NCBI GenBank assembly: GCA_947626425.1
Contig: CANQRX010000002.1
Location: forward strand, 1-50,322
Direction: 5' to 3'
Origin: an uncultured Bacilli bacterium
GTDB taxonomy: Bacteria; Bacillota_I; Bacilli_A; RF39; UBA660
DNA: 50,322 nucleotides
Shown: positions 43,124-50,322 of the stretch, piece by piece
Position numbering within the stretch: position 1 is the stretch's first letter
Layout of the letters: each line of letters opens with the position of its first letter
Program-made: the position numbers and the translations under genes
Notes under the pieces: generated by a model
What the model was told of the DNA's origin: nothing
Database searches by the model: none
What the model saw: the letters and a program-made list of their open reading frames with translations, nothing else

Positions 43124-43145
43124 AAAAAAGACCTTTTTACAAGGT
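43124..43145 (-). terminator. Terminator of the sortase gene (minus strand)
   Basis: On the minus strand ACCTT pairs with AAGGT around GTAAA, followed by a run of T's; it lies about 45 bases after the sortase stop. Confidence 0.55.
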
Positions 43146-43190
43146 GCTTTCGGCTCTTCTGGGAAACTTTGGGGAAGTTGCGAAGAACCC

Positions 43191-44009
43191 TTAGCTTTTG
43201 ATTTCTTTTTTTATTAGTTTCGCATGTAAAACAACGCGTTCATTACCAATTCCATCCTTGCAAGTTGATAAGGTTAAAACTTTATCATTGGTATTTAAAC
43301 TCGTTTGAAAATCATAAATGCTTCGATTTTTAATAGTTGTTAAAAATTGTTGATAATCATTCTCAGTTAAAAAATGAGTTGTTAAATAATACGTTTCACT
43401 AGGAATTACATAAACCGAAAAAACTTGAAAAATCATATTCGTTTGGGGAGTAGATATTTTAACTATATGGTTTTGTAAGTCGCTTAACCAATTTTCCTCT
43501 AAGGTATATTTTAAACTACCAAACATGCTTTCATCATTGCGGCGGTGCCCATAAATAATCGAGTTATTATTTAGATAATCCAAATTATTTCGATAATCAG
43601 AAAAAATCCAACCGGCTTTATTTTCCGTTTTATCAAATGAATGGGTTAAATAAAAATCATTATTTTTGGTTTTAACAATAGGGTAATTAATAAGAGTATT
43701 AGGTATATTTATCCAACCTACCGTGTCGTTATTCTGACTTTTTAACTCTTCAAAATTAATATTAAGATAGGGAATATCAACATAATTATAATAACTATCC
43801 GAAATATCATTCGGTGGATTAACTAAATCAGCAGTATAATCTTCTTTTAAAAATTCATCTAAATAATTTATTTGAATTTCCTTAATCAATTCTTTATTTT
43901 TTCTATTATCTAATTCCCACATGGCATACTGATAAAAAAAATAAATTGTTAAACTAAAAGTTAAAATCATGACAATATATAACTTATTTTTCTTTTTTCT
44001 TGGTTCCAT
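43191..44009 (-). CDS. srtB: Class B sortase
   Basis: A 272-residue transpeptidase with an N-terminal membrane segment (residues about 10-28). Sortase B features: VGWINIPNTLINYPIV, NDFYLTHSF, the catalytic His in YGHRR near residue 155, the catalytic Cys in TLSTC near 250 and the Arg in ERVVLHAKL near 260. It attaches proteins with an NPQTN-like signal to the wall or polymerises pilins. Its likely substrate is the adjacent, convergent NPQTA protein at 41767. AAGAGGAAT precedes the ATG. Confidence 0.88.
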   Translation of the reverse strand: MEPRKKKNKLYIVMILTFSLTIYFFYQYAMWELDNRKNKELIKEIQINYLDEFLKEDYTADLVNPPNDISDSYYNYVDIPYLNINFEELKSQNNDTVGWINIPNTLINYPIVKTKNNDFYLTHSFDKTENKAGWIFSDYRNNLDYLNNNSIIYGHRRNDESMFGSLKYTLEENWLSDLQNHIVKISTPQTNMIFQVFSVYVIPSETYYLTTHFLTENDYQQFLTTIKNRSIYDFQTSLNTNDKVLTLSTCKDGIGNERVVLHAKLIKKEIKS

Positions 44010-44039
44010 TTAATTCCTCTTTCTTTTTATAATAATGTT

Positions 44040-44067
44040 AAAAAAAAGCTAATTTTATACAAATTAG
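44040..44067 (-). terminator. Terminator of the DinB-YolD operon (minus strand)
   Basis: On the minus strand CTAATTT (44067-44061) pairs with AAATTAG (44055-44049) around GTATA; eight T follow. The stem overlaps the YolD stop codon. Confidence 0.65.
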
Positions 44068-44384
44068 TTTAAAAAAGAAATTTTAGTTATTTGTTCAAAA
44101 TAAAGGGAAGTATGATCATCAAAATATATTTGTTTGTTTTGAAAATTAAAGTGATCAATAATTCCTAATTTTCGATAAAACTGATTTTTCCAAAAATAAA
44201 TTATTTGGATTTTTTCTTTCGTGTGATAAGCTTTTTGAATATTTTGTTCAAGATTTTCTTTGTCATCTTCACTTAAAATCGATAATTTTTGTTGATTTCT
44301 TTTTTCTTTTAATTCCTGTAATACTTCGCTTGCAGGTACTACGGCATTAAAGGGTTGCCACTTAACTTCGCCACGATTACTCAT
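44064..44384 (-). CDS. YolD-like protein
   Basis: A 106-residue protein of the YolD-like family (PF08863), with the start SNRGEVKWQPFNAVVP and the later GIIDHFNFQNKQIYF. YolD proteins accompany Y-family polymerases (UvrX/DinB-type) in Firmicutes and are thought to modulate them. The ATG at 44384 follows GGTGGTCATT, which lies inside the end of the polymerase gene; the two genes overlap by eight bases. Confidence 0.8.
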   Translation of the reverse strand: MSNRGEVKWQPFNAVVPASEVLQELKEKRNQQKLSILSEDDKENLEQNIQKAYHTKEKIQIIYFWKNQFYRKLGIIDHFNFQNKQIYFDDHTSLYFEQITKISFLN

Positions 44385-45639
44385 AATGACCACCTTTCTT
44401 TTTATTACGTTCTTTAATCGTTGAATTGCTTAAAAGACTTGTTGCTTTTAAAACACTATTTTTGCCAAACTGTTGATGAATTTGATCTAAAACCAAATCT
44501 AAATCATTTTGTTTTTCTTGCTTTTCTAAAGGATTAAATAAATCTAATTGAATACCTTGATACTTCGATAATTTTCCTAAAGCAATACTAACTTTTCTTA
44601 TTGGTGTATTTTCTTCATAATAACGATCAAAAATAATTTTGCAAACTTGAAATAAACTTTCCGTCGAGCGAGTAGGTAAATCTAATTTTGTGGAATGATA
44701 AAAACCTCCTCCGATATTTAAGGAATAACTAATTCCTAAATAAATTAAATTAGTTTCTAAATTTTTACTTCGAAGCCTTTTCGTTAACACCTCTAACATT
44801 TCTTCAATTATTAAAAATATTTCTTCATTGTAATAATCCTTAAAAAGGACTTGACTATGACTAATTGATTTTTCTTTTGGAGCATGGTTAAAATCGCTAA
44901 TTAAAGAGTTATCTATCCCATTCGCATGTTCCCATAATTCCTGACCAATAACACCAAACTTATTTTTTAAAAGCTCAGGGTTATAGTTTGCTAAATCCCC
45001 AACCGTTATTATTCCTAAATTATTAAGCCGTTTTTCCATTCGTGATCCAATTCCCCACATTTTGGAAAGGGGAGTGATTGGCCAAAGTTTAGAAGGCACA
45101 TCATTATAAGTCCATTTAGCTATGCCATTTTTATATTTTTTCGCTTCGACATCCATAGCTATTTTAGCTAAAAGTAAATTAGGTCCAATTCCACAAGTCG
45201 CAGTTAAACCTGTTTTTGCTTCAATCGTTTGTAAAATTTTTAATGCTAGCTGTTCATCCGTTAATTGGTAATAATCTAAATAAGTTGTAACATCTAAAAA
45301 ACATTCATCAATCGAATAAATATGTAAGTCATTTTCGCTAACAAAGTCTAAATAAATGTTAATAACTTCTTTACTTTTTTGGGTATATAAACCCATTCGT
45401 GGCGGAACAATTTGATATTTTATTTCTTTGGGAATATTATAAAGCCTAGTCCGAGAAGGAATATTTTGAGCTTTTAAAAAAGGCGTTATCGCTAAAGTAA
45501 TGGCACCCTTACCTTGTTTATCATTCGCAACGACTAAGGCAGTTGTAAAAGGATTTATTCCTCGTTCGACACATTCACAAGAAGCAAAAAAACTTTTTAA
45601 ATCAATACATAAAATATGGCGATTACTTTTTTGGTCCAT
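44377..45639 (-). CDS. dinB: DNA polymerase IV-like Y-family polymerase (UvrX/DinB type)
   Basis: A 420-residue lesion-bypass polymerase. Active-site motifs: HILCIDLKSFFASCECVERG (residues about 8-27, metal-binding Asp), YSIDECFLDVT near residue 110 (catalytic Asp-Glu), then TCGIGPNLLLAKIA and the helix-hairpin-helix MWGIGSRMEKRL. The C-terminal little-finger region and a QLDLF beta-clamp motif near residue 368 are present. This is the UvrX-like group linked to YolD. The start at 45639 is chosen because GGGAGGTG lies upstream; three further in-frame codons exist before it. No LexA box was recognised. Confidence 0.9.
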   Translation of the reverse strand: MDQKSNRHILCIDLKSFFASCECVERGINPFTTALVVANDKQGKGAITLAITPFLKAQNIPSRTRLYNIPKEIKYQIVPPRMGLYTQKSKEVINIYLDFVSENDLHIYSIDECFLDVTTYLDYYQLTDEQLALKILQTIEAKTGLTATCGIGPNLLLAKIAMDVEAKKYKNGIAKWTYNDVPSKLWPITPLSKMWGIGSRMEKRLNNLGIITVGDLANYNPELLKNKFGVIGQELWEHANGIDNSLISDFNHAPKEKSISHSQVLFKDYYNEEIFLIIEEMLEVLTKRLRSKNLETNLIYLGISYSLNIGGGFYHSTKLDLPTRSTESLFQVCKIIFDRYYEENTPIRKVSIALGKLSKYQGIQLDLFNPLEKQEKQNDLDLVLDQIHQQFGKNSVLKATSLLSNSTIKERNKKKGGHYE

Positions 45640-45671
45640 TAAAAACACCTCCCAAACTTTTGTTCAATAAC

Positions 45672-45699
45672 ATTATAACAAAATTAGAAGGAAATACAA
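45672..45699 (-). promoter_or_regulatory. Promoter of the DinB-YolD operon
   Basis: On the minus strand TTGTAT (45699-45694), a 16-base spacer and TATAAT (45677-45672); a TG precedes the -10 (extended -10). Confidence 0.6.
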
Positions 45700-45744
45700 T
45701 TGACAAAAATTAACAATTTTGGGAAGATAAAACAGGTGAAGAAA

Positions 45745-46452
45745 ATGAACTTAAAAAAATCCGAATGGAACCAAACTGATTATAAAGAATATCTTAATTA
45801 CTTGTTATCTTTACAAGATAAAGAATACCTTACATTTCAACAAAAAATAGTTTTTACCAAATACGAAATGATTGGAATAAGAGTTCCTCTTCAAAGACAA
45901 ATAGCCAAGGAAATAATTAAAGGTAATGTTCAATCCTTTATCAAAGTTTGCCAAAATAAATATTACGAAGAAGTAAATATCAAAGGTTTAGTTATTGCTT
46001 ATTTAAAAGACCAAGGGGAAATTTATCTTGATGAATTTATAAAAGAAATTGATAACTGGGCCATTTGTGATGGATTTTGTAGTAGCTTAAAAATTGTTTT
46101 AAAGAGTCAAGACCAATATTTTCTAAAAATAAAAGAATATTTACAAAGTGATGAACCATATCCAATTCGGGTTGGACTCGTTTTATTATTAAATTATTAC
46201 GTGGAAGAAAAATATCTTTACCAAATCTTTGCCTTTGTAAAAGAAGTAAAACACCAAAATTATTATGTTAAAATGGCCATCGCTTGGTTAATAAGTATTT
46301 GCTTTATTAAATTTCCCAGCCAAACCGAAGAGCTTCTAAAAGCCAAAGAATTAGATGCTTTTATTCAAAATAAAGCGATTAGTAAAATTAGAGATTCGCA
46401 ACGTATTTCCAAAAGTGTTAAAGATAGTTTACTTATTTATCGAAAATTTTGA
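45745..46452 (+). CDS. DNA alkylation repair enzyme (AlkD-like HEAT-repeat glycosylase)
   Basis: A 235-residue all-helical protein of the AlkD family, with repeated helix pairs and the family segment GIRVPLQRQIAKEI near residues 40-53 and NWAICDGFC near 110-118, the latter at the lesion-binding region. AlkD removes bulky or positively charged alkylated bases without flipping. The start at 45745 has AGGTGAAGAAA upstream; the frame opens 15 codons earlier. It is divergent to the DNA polymerase IV operon, a repair neighbourhood. Confidence 0.8.
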   Translation: MNLKKSEWNQTDYKEYLNYLLSLQDKEYLTFQQKIVFTKYEMIGIRVPLQRQIAKEIIKGNVQSFIKVCQNKYYEEVNIKGLVIAYLKDQGEIYLDEFIKEIDNWAICDGFCSSLKIVLKSQDQYFLKIKEYLQSDEPYPIRVGLVLLLNYYVEEKYLYQIFAFVKEVKHQNYYVKMAIAWLISICFIKFPSQTEELLKAKELDAFIQNKAISKIRDSQRISKSVKDSLLIYRKF

Positions 46453-46465
46453 TGGTTTTTTAATC

Positions 46466-46494
46466 TTGAAAAAAAGAAGTTATTAACTTATAAT
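46466..46494 (+). promoter_or_regulatory. Promoter of phase-variable surface gene C
   Basis: TTGAAA, 17-base spacer, TATAAT, matching the gene A promoter almost exactly. Confidence 0.85.
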
Positions 46495-46536
46495 TTTAAG
46501 TAGAAAAACTAGGTAAAAAATGAAAGGAAAAAGAAA

Positions 46537-47938
46537 ATGAAAATTGATAATTATAAGTTAAAAAACAGAAAAAAAGCAAAAATTTTAATAGGAAGTATGG
46601 CCGGAATAATAGCCCTAGGGGGGGGGGTATATATTAAGTAGAAGTTATGGAAAATACCAAGTAGAACAAAGCTTTCCCATAATGGAAGGCCAAATAAAAA
46701 TTAGAAAAATAACAGTAGATTTAAGTTTAGAACCTTGTGATGATACAATTTTAGCTACAACAGAAGTAACCCCAGCAGATAATATTAAAAAGTATGAATA
46801 TCAAATTGACAGTGAAAGTTGGAAAGAAGGTTCTGCTACACAGAATTTTATTGTACCGTCGAGAGGGCATCATACAGTAAAAGTTAAAGTAACTGCGGGA
46901 TCAAAAACAGCTGAAACAAGTAAAGAGATAGATATGCCAGCCTCAGTAACCGTAGATATCTCTGGAAAAGCAATTCCACTTGTATCATGTGATCCAAATG
47001 GATTATATAAAGTCGAACATAACGAAGCGGATGTTGATGAAGGATTTAGCCATGAAGAATATCGTTATGCGGGAGTAAATTATACTGATGCAGATACACC
47101 ATATGTTCATAATTATGTAAAATTTAATGAAGAAAAATGGCGAATCATCGGATTAGTGAATGTAAAAACTGGAGAAGGCGCCTATGACCAACGATTAAAA
47201 ATCGTGCGAACTAGTGGAGTAGGTAACCAAAATAATTTTGGAAGTTATTATTGGAATAATAAAAGTAAAAATGATTGGACAAGTTCATCATTAAAAAATA
47301 TGTTAAACGGAATTTACTATAATAGTGGAAGTGGAAGTTGTTATACAACAAGTATTACAGCAACCCAATGTGATTTTAATTCTGAAAGTGGAACTTTACC
47401 AAAAGGATTAAGTCAAGAAGCTCGAGAAATGGTAGATGGAGAAGTAACATGGAATTTAGGAGGAACAAATGCTAATACTACTTCTACTTCTACAGTAACC
47501 CAATTTTATAATTATGAGCGAGGAACGACAGTGTATAGTAATCGACCAACGGAATGGACAAAAACCAATGATGCAAGTGAACATAAAGGAGTAGGCTTAA
47601 TTTATCCGAGTGATTATGGGTATGCCACGAATGGTGGAACCTCGGGAAGAGATTATTGCTTTTCAGAAGCATTATTTAAATGGGATACAGGAGATTATAA
47701 AACAAACTGTTCAAGTAATGATTGGTTAAAATCAAGTGGTTTAGTGTGGACGATTACGCCGGATTCGGGCAAATCCGGCAATGCGTTCTATGTCAACTCG
47801 TCGGGGTCTGTCGACGGCCGCTTCAGCGTCATTTACTCCCGAGTCGTCTGGCCCGTCGTATATCTGAAATCGAATGTTAAAATTATTGATGGAGATGGCA
47901 CTTTTCAAAATCCGTACATCTTATCTGTTCAAAATTAA
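46537..47938 (+). CDS. Surface protein C with Ig-like and DGR-type variable domains; phase-OFF at a G10 tract
   Basis: The ATG at 46537 begins MKIDNYKLKNRKKAKI, the same anchor as gene A, and meets ten G (46618-46627). With ten G it stops at 46639-46641 after 34 codons; with nine G it reads LGGGYILSRSYGKYQVEQSF into the long frame to 47938 (about 466 residues). The exterior has an Ig-like part (KYEYQIDSESW, HTVKVKVTAG) and the domain shared with A and B: WRIIGLVNVK, VGLIYPSDYGYATNGG and WTITP...WPVVYLKSN. It is most like gene B in this domain. Present here as an OFF allele. Confidence 0.8.
46618..46627 (+). repeat. G10 homopolymer: translational phase-variation tract of gene C
   Basis: Ten G after the codon for Leu27, the same place and length as in gene A. 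Nine G restores the frame. Confidence 0.85.
47747..47875 (+). other. DGR-type variable region (VR) of gene C
   Basis: Gapless partner of the gene B variable region: constant A-poor codons (acg, tcg, ggc, tcc, gcg, ttc, gtc) interleaved with 13 variable codons. Where B and C differ, C has aaa, ggc, aat, tat, aac, tct, gac, cgc, ttc, att, tac, cga and gat. Confidence 0.75.
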
Positions 47939-47945
47939 AAGTTAG

Positions 47946-48002
47946 TCGAAGAGGTGTACTATCTAGTGTGTAAATATTATACACTAGATAGTACACCTTC
48001 GA
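47946..48002 (+). repeat. Near-perfect long inverted repeat just after gene C
   Basis: TCGAAG and GTGTACTATCTAGTGT (47946-47951 and 47954-47969, with a two-base AG bulge between) pair with ACACTAGATAGTACAC and CTTCGA (47981-48002). The stem is 22 base pairs with an 11-base AT-rich loop that can pair further. No T run follows, so it is not a normal terminator. Confidence 0.85.
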
Positions 48003-48073
48003 TAATTTATAAAATGTGACCTTGTAAAGGTCGGCCAAAACAATAAATTTTGGACAAGTTATTGCAACACTTA

Positions 48074-48124
48074 TTAGACATGTAAGTGCAACTACTTTAT
48101 TAATAATTGCATTTACTTGTCTAA
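48074..48124 (+). repeat. Second long inverted repeat between gene C and recG
   Basis: An 18-base arm (48074-48091) pairs with 48107-48124 with one mismatch and one G-U pair, leaving a 15-base loop. No T run follows. Confidence 0.75.
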
Positions 48125-48155
48125 TTAAGAATTTATCGAAAATAATCTAGGAAAT

Positions 48156-48184
48156 TTGTTAATTTCTTAATTTTTTAGTATAAT
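48156..48184 (+). promoter_or_regulatory. Promoter of recG
   Basis: TTGTTA and TATAAT with a 17-base spacer; GAAGGA (48192-48197) is the ribosome binding site for the ATG at 48206. Confidence 0.7.
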
Positions 48185-48205
48185 AGGCCCCGAAGGACTG
48201 GTGCT

Positions 48206-50191
48206 ATGGATTTACAAGAAATTAAAGGTCTTGGCGAAAAAAATATTGAAACATTTTCGAAAGCTGGAATTGTTAGTTTACAAGATTTAATTCATTATTA
48301 TCCTTATCGTTATCAAATATTATCACCTACAAATATTTTATTTTGTCATGAAAATGAAACCGTTACTTTAAATGCTGAAATTATTGAAATAGGTAAAGTT
48401 GCCTATATCAGACCTAATTTTAATTCTTTACGGTTAAAAGTTCAAACTGATGGTATGATTATTAACGTTATAATTTTTAATCGAGGTTTTATGCGAAGTA
48501 AATTAAAAATTGGGCAAAACATAATTATAACGGGTAAGTATAAAATATCGACCAAAACTTTCACGGCTAATACTTTAAAAATCGGTAAATTAAAAGATGA
48601 TGAAATTATTCCAATGTATCATTCTATTAAAGGTTTAAAAAGTGTGCAAATTGAAAAAATAATGGCCAAAGTGTTAAAAAAAAATATAACAGATGCTGAT
48701 TATATACCTTATGTTTATTTAAAAAAATATCATTTTATGGATAAAAAAACGGCTTTGTTAAACATTCACAAACCTCAAGATGTTAACAGCCTTAATCAAG
48801 CTAAGCAACGGTTAATTTATGAAGAATTATTTGTTTTTCTTTTTAAAATGCAATATTTACAAAATCAAAAAATAAAAGAAGCAACATTATCGAAAAAAAT
48901 TGATCTTAACCAAGTTAAATCTTTTATAAACAATTTACCTTTTACTTTAACTAATGATCAAATCTCGGCAATTAAAGATGGCTTAAAAGACTTTATCTCT
49001 CAAAAACGTATGAATAGATTACTTTTAGGTGATGTCGGTAGTGGAAAAACGATTGTTGCTATAACTTTAATGTACGCTAATTATTTAGCTGGTTTTCAAA
49101 GTGCTTTTATGGCTCCTACCGAAATTTTAGCTACCCAACATTTTTATTCCGTTTATAATTTATTAAAACCTTATAATATTGAAGTCGAATTATTAATTGG
49201 AAGTATGACCAAAAGAGAAAAGAATCGTGTGATTGAAAAAGTTAAAAACAATGAAGTTAGTATTTTAATCGGAACGCATGCTATTTTAAATGACGAGTTA
49301 ATTTTTGCTAATTTAGGTTTTGTCATTACTGATGAACAGCATCGTTTTGGTGTTAATCAAAGAACAACCTTGCAAAATAAAGGAATTAAACCTGATGTTT
49401 TATTTATGAGCGCTACACCAATCCCTAGAACTTATGCTTTAACTATTTATGGAGATATGGATACTTCTTTTATTAAACAAAAACCAAATGGTCGGATGCC
49501 AGTTATCACTAAAGTTAAAAAAGAAAATGAATTAAAAGAGGTTTTATATCAAGTTTTAGAAGAAATTAAAAAAAATTATCAAGTATATGTTGTCGCCCCA
49601 ATGATTGTTGAAAATGAAGATACTAATTTAAAAAATGTCACCTTATTAAAAGAAAAATTTGCTTTGGCCTTTCATAATAAAGTTCCGACCGATATTTTGC
49701 ATGGTAAACTAAAAAACAAAGAAAAAGATGAAATAATGAATCGTTTTAAAAATGGCGAGACAAAAATTTTAATTTCCACAACTGTAATTGAAGTTGGTGT
49801 TGATGTTCCTAAAGCAACCACTATAATTATATTTAATGCGGAACGTTTTGGCTTAGCTACTTTGCATCAGTTACGCGGACGAGTAGGGCGTAATAATTTA
49901 CAAGGCTATTGCTATTTAATTTGTAATCAAGATATTGAAAGATTAAAAGTTTTAGAAGAAAGTAATGATGGTTTTTATATAAGTGAGAAAGACTTTCAAT
50001 TCCGAGGTGAAGGTGATTTATTTGGCGAAAAACAAAGTGGAGATATGTCTTTTTCTTTAGCTAACATTAAAAGAGACTATAATATTTTGTTGCAAGCCAA
50101 AGAAGATGTTGTCAAGTGGATGATGTCAAACGAATATCAAACAAATGTCAACTATAAAGAAATTGTCAAACAAATGAAATTTAATAATTGA
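48206..50191 (+). CDS. recG: ATP-dependent DNA helicase RecG
   Basis: A 661-residue helicase: an N-terminal wedge/OB domain (VSLQDLIHYYPYRYQ..., then VTLNAEIIEIG), superfamily 2 motor motifs LLGDVGSGKT (Walker A, about residue 273), the DEQH box in TDEQHRFG near 378, SATPIPRT near 397, and motif VI LHQLRGRVGR near 557. RecG unwinds branched DNA and remodels stalled forks and R-loops. The length is slightly below the usual 680-690. The start follows the near-consensus promoter at 48156. The stop overlaps a TTGACA that may be the -35 for the downstream leader. Confidence 0.95.
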   Translation: MDLQEIKGLGEKNIETFSKAGIVSLQDLIHYYPYRYQILSPTNILFCHENETVTLNAEIIEIGKVAYIRPNFNSLRLKVQTDGMIINVIIFNRGFMRSKLKIGQNIIITGKYKISTKTFTANTLKIGKLKDDEIIPMYHSIKGLKSVQIEKIMAKVLKKNITDADYIPYVYLKKYHFMDKKTALLNIHKPQDVNSLNQAKQRLIYEELFVFLFKMQYLQNQKIKEATLSKKIDLNQVKSFINNLPFTLTNDQISAIKDGLKDFISQKRMNRLLLGDVGSGKTIVAITLMYANYLAGFQSAFMAPTEILATQHFYSVYNLLKPYNIEVELLIGSMTKREKNRVIEKVKNNEVSILIGTHAILNDELIFANLGFVITDEQHRFGVNQRTTLQNKGIKPDVLFMSATPIPRTYALTIYGDMDTSFIKQKPNGRMPVITKVKKENELKEVLYQVLEEIKKNYQVYVVAPMIVENEDTNLKNVTLLKEKFALAFHNKVPTDILHGKLKNKEKDEIMNRFKNGETKILISTTVIEVGVDVPKATTIIIFNAERFGLATLHQLRGRVGRNNLQGYCYLICNQDIERLKVLEESNDGFYISEKDFQFRGEGDLFGEKQSGDMSFSLANIKRDYNILLQAKEDVVKWMMSNEYQTNVNYKEIVKQMKFNN

Positions 50192-50317
50192 CAAAATTCT
50201 TATAATATATTAAATTGTATGTAGCGTAGCTATAAACGCTACGCCGATTCATGATCACGACCTTTAAATGAGAGTGAATCAACAAACCCCCTGAAGGAGC
50301 CGAAAGGCTCCATTTTT
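50188..50317 (+). ncRNA. Structured leader RNA or small RNA after recG, with terminator
   Basis: TTGACA (50188-50193) and TAAATT (50211-50216), 17 bases apart, could start a transcript. It begins with a hairpin GTAGCGT/ACGCTAC (50221-50242), with an alternative register GCGTAGC/GCTACGC. It ends in GGAGCC-GAAA-GGCTCC (50296-50311) with five T (50313-50317), a strong terminator. No known riboswitch or leader family is recognised. The gene it might control is beyond the window. Confidence 0.35.
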
Positions 50318-50322
50318 GTTGG

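Noticed and set aside
50221..50322. Candidate DGR template repeat in a GC-rich non-coding stretch
   Set aside because: It lacks the fixed block ctggcccgtcgt and has no codon-like match to the variable regions. I also saw no other non-coding match in the window and no reverse transcriptase or Avd-like gene.

Overview
This is an AT-rich chromosome segment from a Gram-positive, low-GC bacterium of the Firmicutes. It carries EzrA, a class B sortase with an NPQTA-type substrate, SipW/TasA-like secreted proteins, ThiI without a rhodanese domain and a YolD-DinB pair. TGA, TAA and TAG all act as stops, so it uses the standard code. The closest fit is an uncultured gut lineage near the Erysipelotrichales/RF39-type Bacilli; that placement is inference from gene content.

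Layout. 1-1.3 kb: an AbiE-like toxin-antitoxin pair whose toxin is split by a frameshift at an A7 tract. 1.5-6.6 kb: ezrA, a 5'-nucleotidase-like HAD enzyme, a cysteine desulfurase and thiI (4-thiouridine synthesis). 6.6-8.2 kb: small ORFs and a Panacea-type toxin-antitoxin pair. 8.2-12.3 kb: tRNA-Glu(CTC), a DUF975-CmpB membrane fusion, a DUF1848 protein, an RpiB-like isomerase and a GDPD-like phosphodiesterase. 12.4-14.8 kb: three tandem TasA-like secreted proteins, each behind a near-identical promoter. 14.9-18.2 kb: a tandem duplication of a DUF1703-type AAA/PD-(D/E)XK protein. 18.2-21.2 kb: a small-multidrug-export-like protein, PduL, DusB and a HipA-like kinase. 22.7-25.0 kb: an unknown helical protein, a metallophosphoesterase and a CPBP protease. 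25.1-39.8 kb: three small paralogous type I membrane proteins, two giant Cys-rich secreted proteins and a Tad-like machine (TadE-like, CpaB, CpaF, TadB, TadC). 41.7-46.5 kb: an NPQTA surface protein, sortase B, YolD, DNA polymerase IV and AlkD. 48.2-50.2 kb: recG.

The most striking system is a family of three surface proteins (21281-22661, 39851-41695, 46537-47938) that share a C-terminal domain and appear to be diversified in two ways. First, each ends in an abruptly GC-rich, A-poor segment that looks like the variable region of a diversity-generating retroelement (DGR). Two of them align without gaps over about 125 nt; the differences fall in 13 codons plus one synonymous site, and 19 of the 24 mismatches have an A in one of the copies. 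This is the footprint expected from adenine-specific mutagenesis of a template. No reverse transcriptase or template repeat is in the window, so these would be remote targets. Second, each gene carries a tract of exactly ten G. In two genes the tract lies just after the membrane-anchor codons and puts the gene out of frame (nine G would restore it). In the third it lies between the -35 and -10 of the promoter. Together this suggests ON/OFF phase variation stacked on retroelement hypermutation of cell-surface binding proteins, encoded beside a Tad-like machine and a sortase. One target also has an N-terminal TasA-like domain, tying it to the tandem TasA-like genes.
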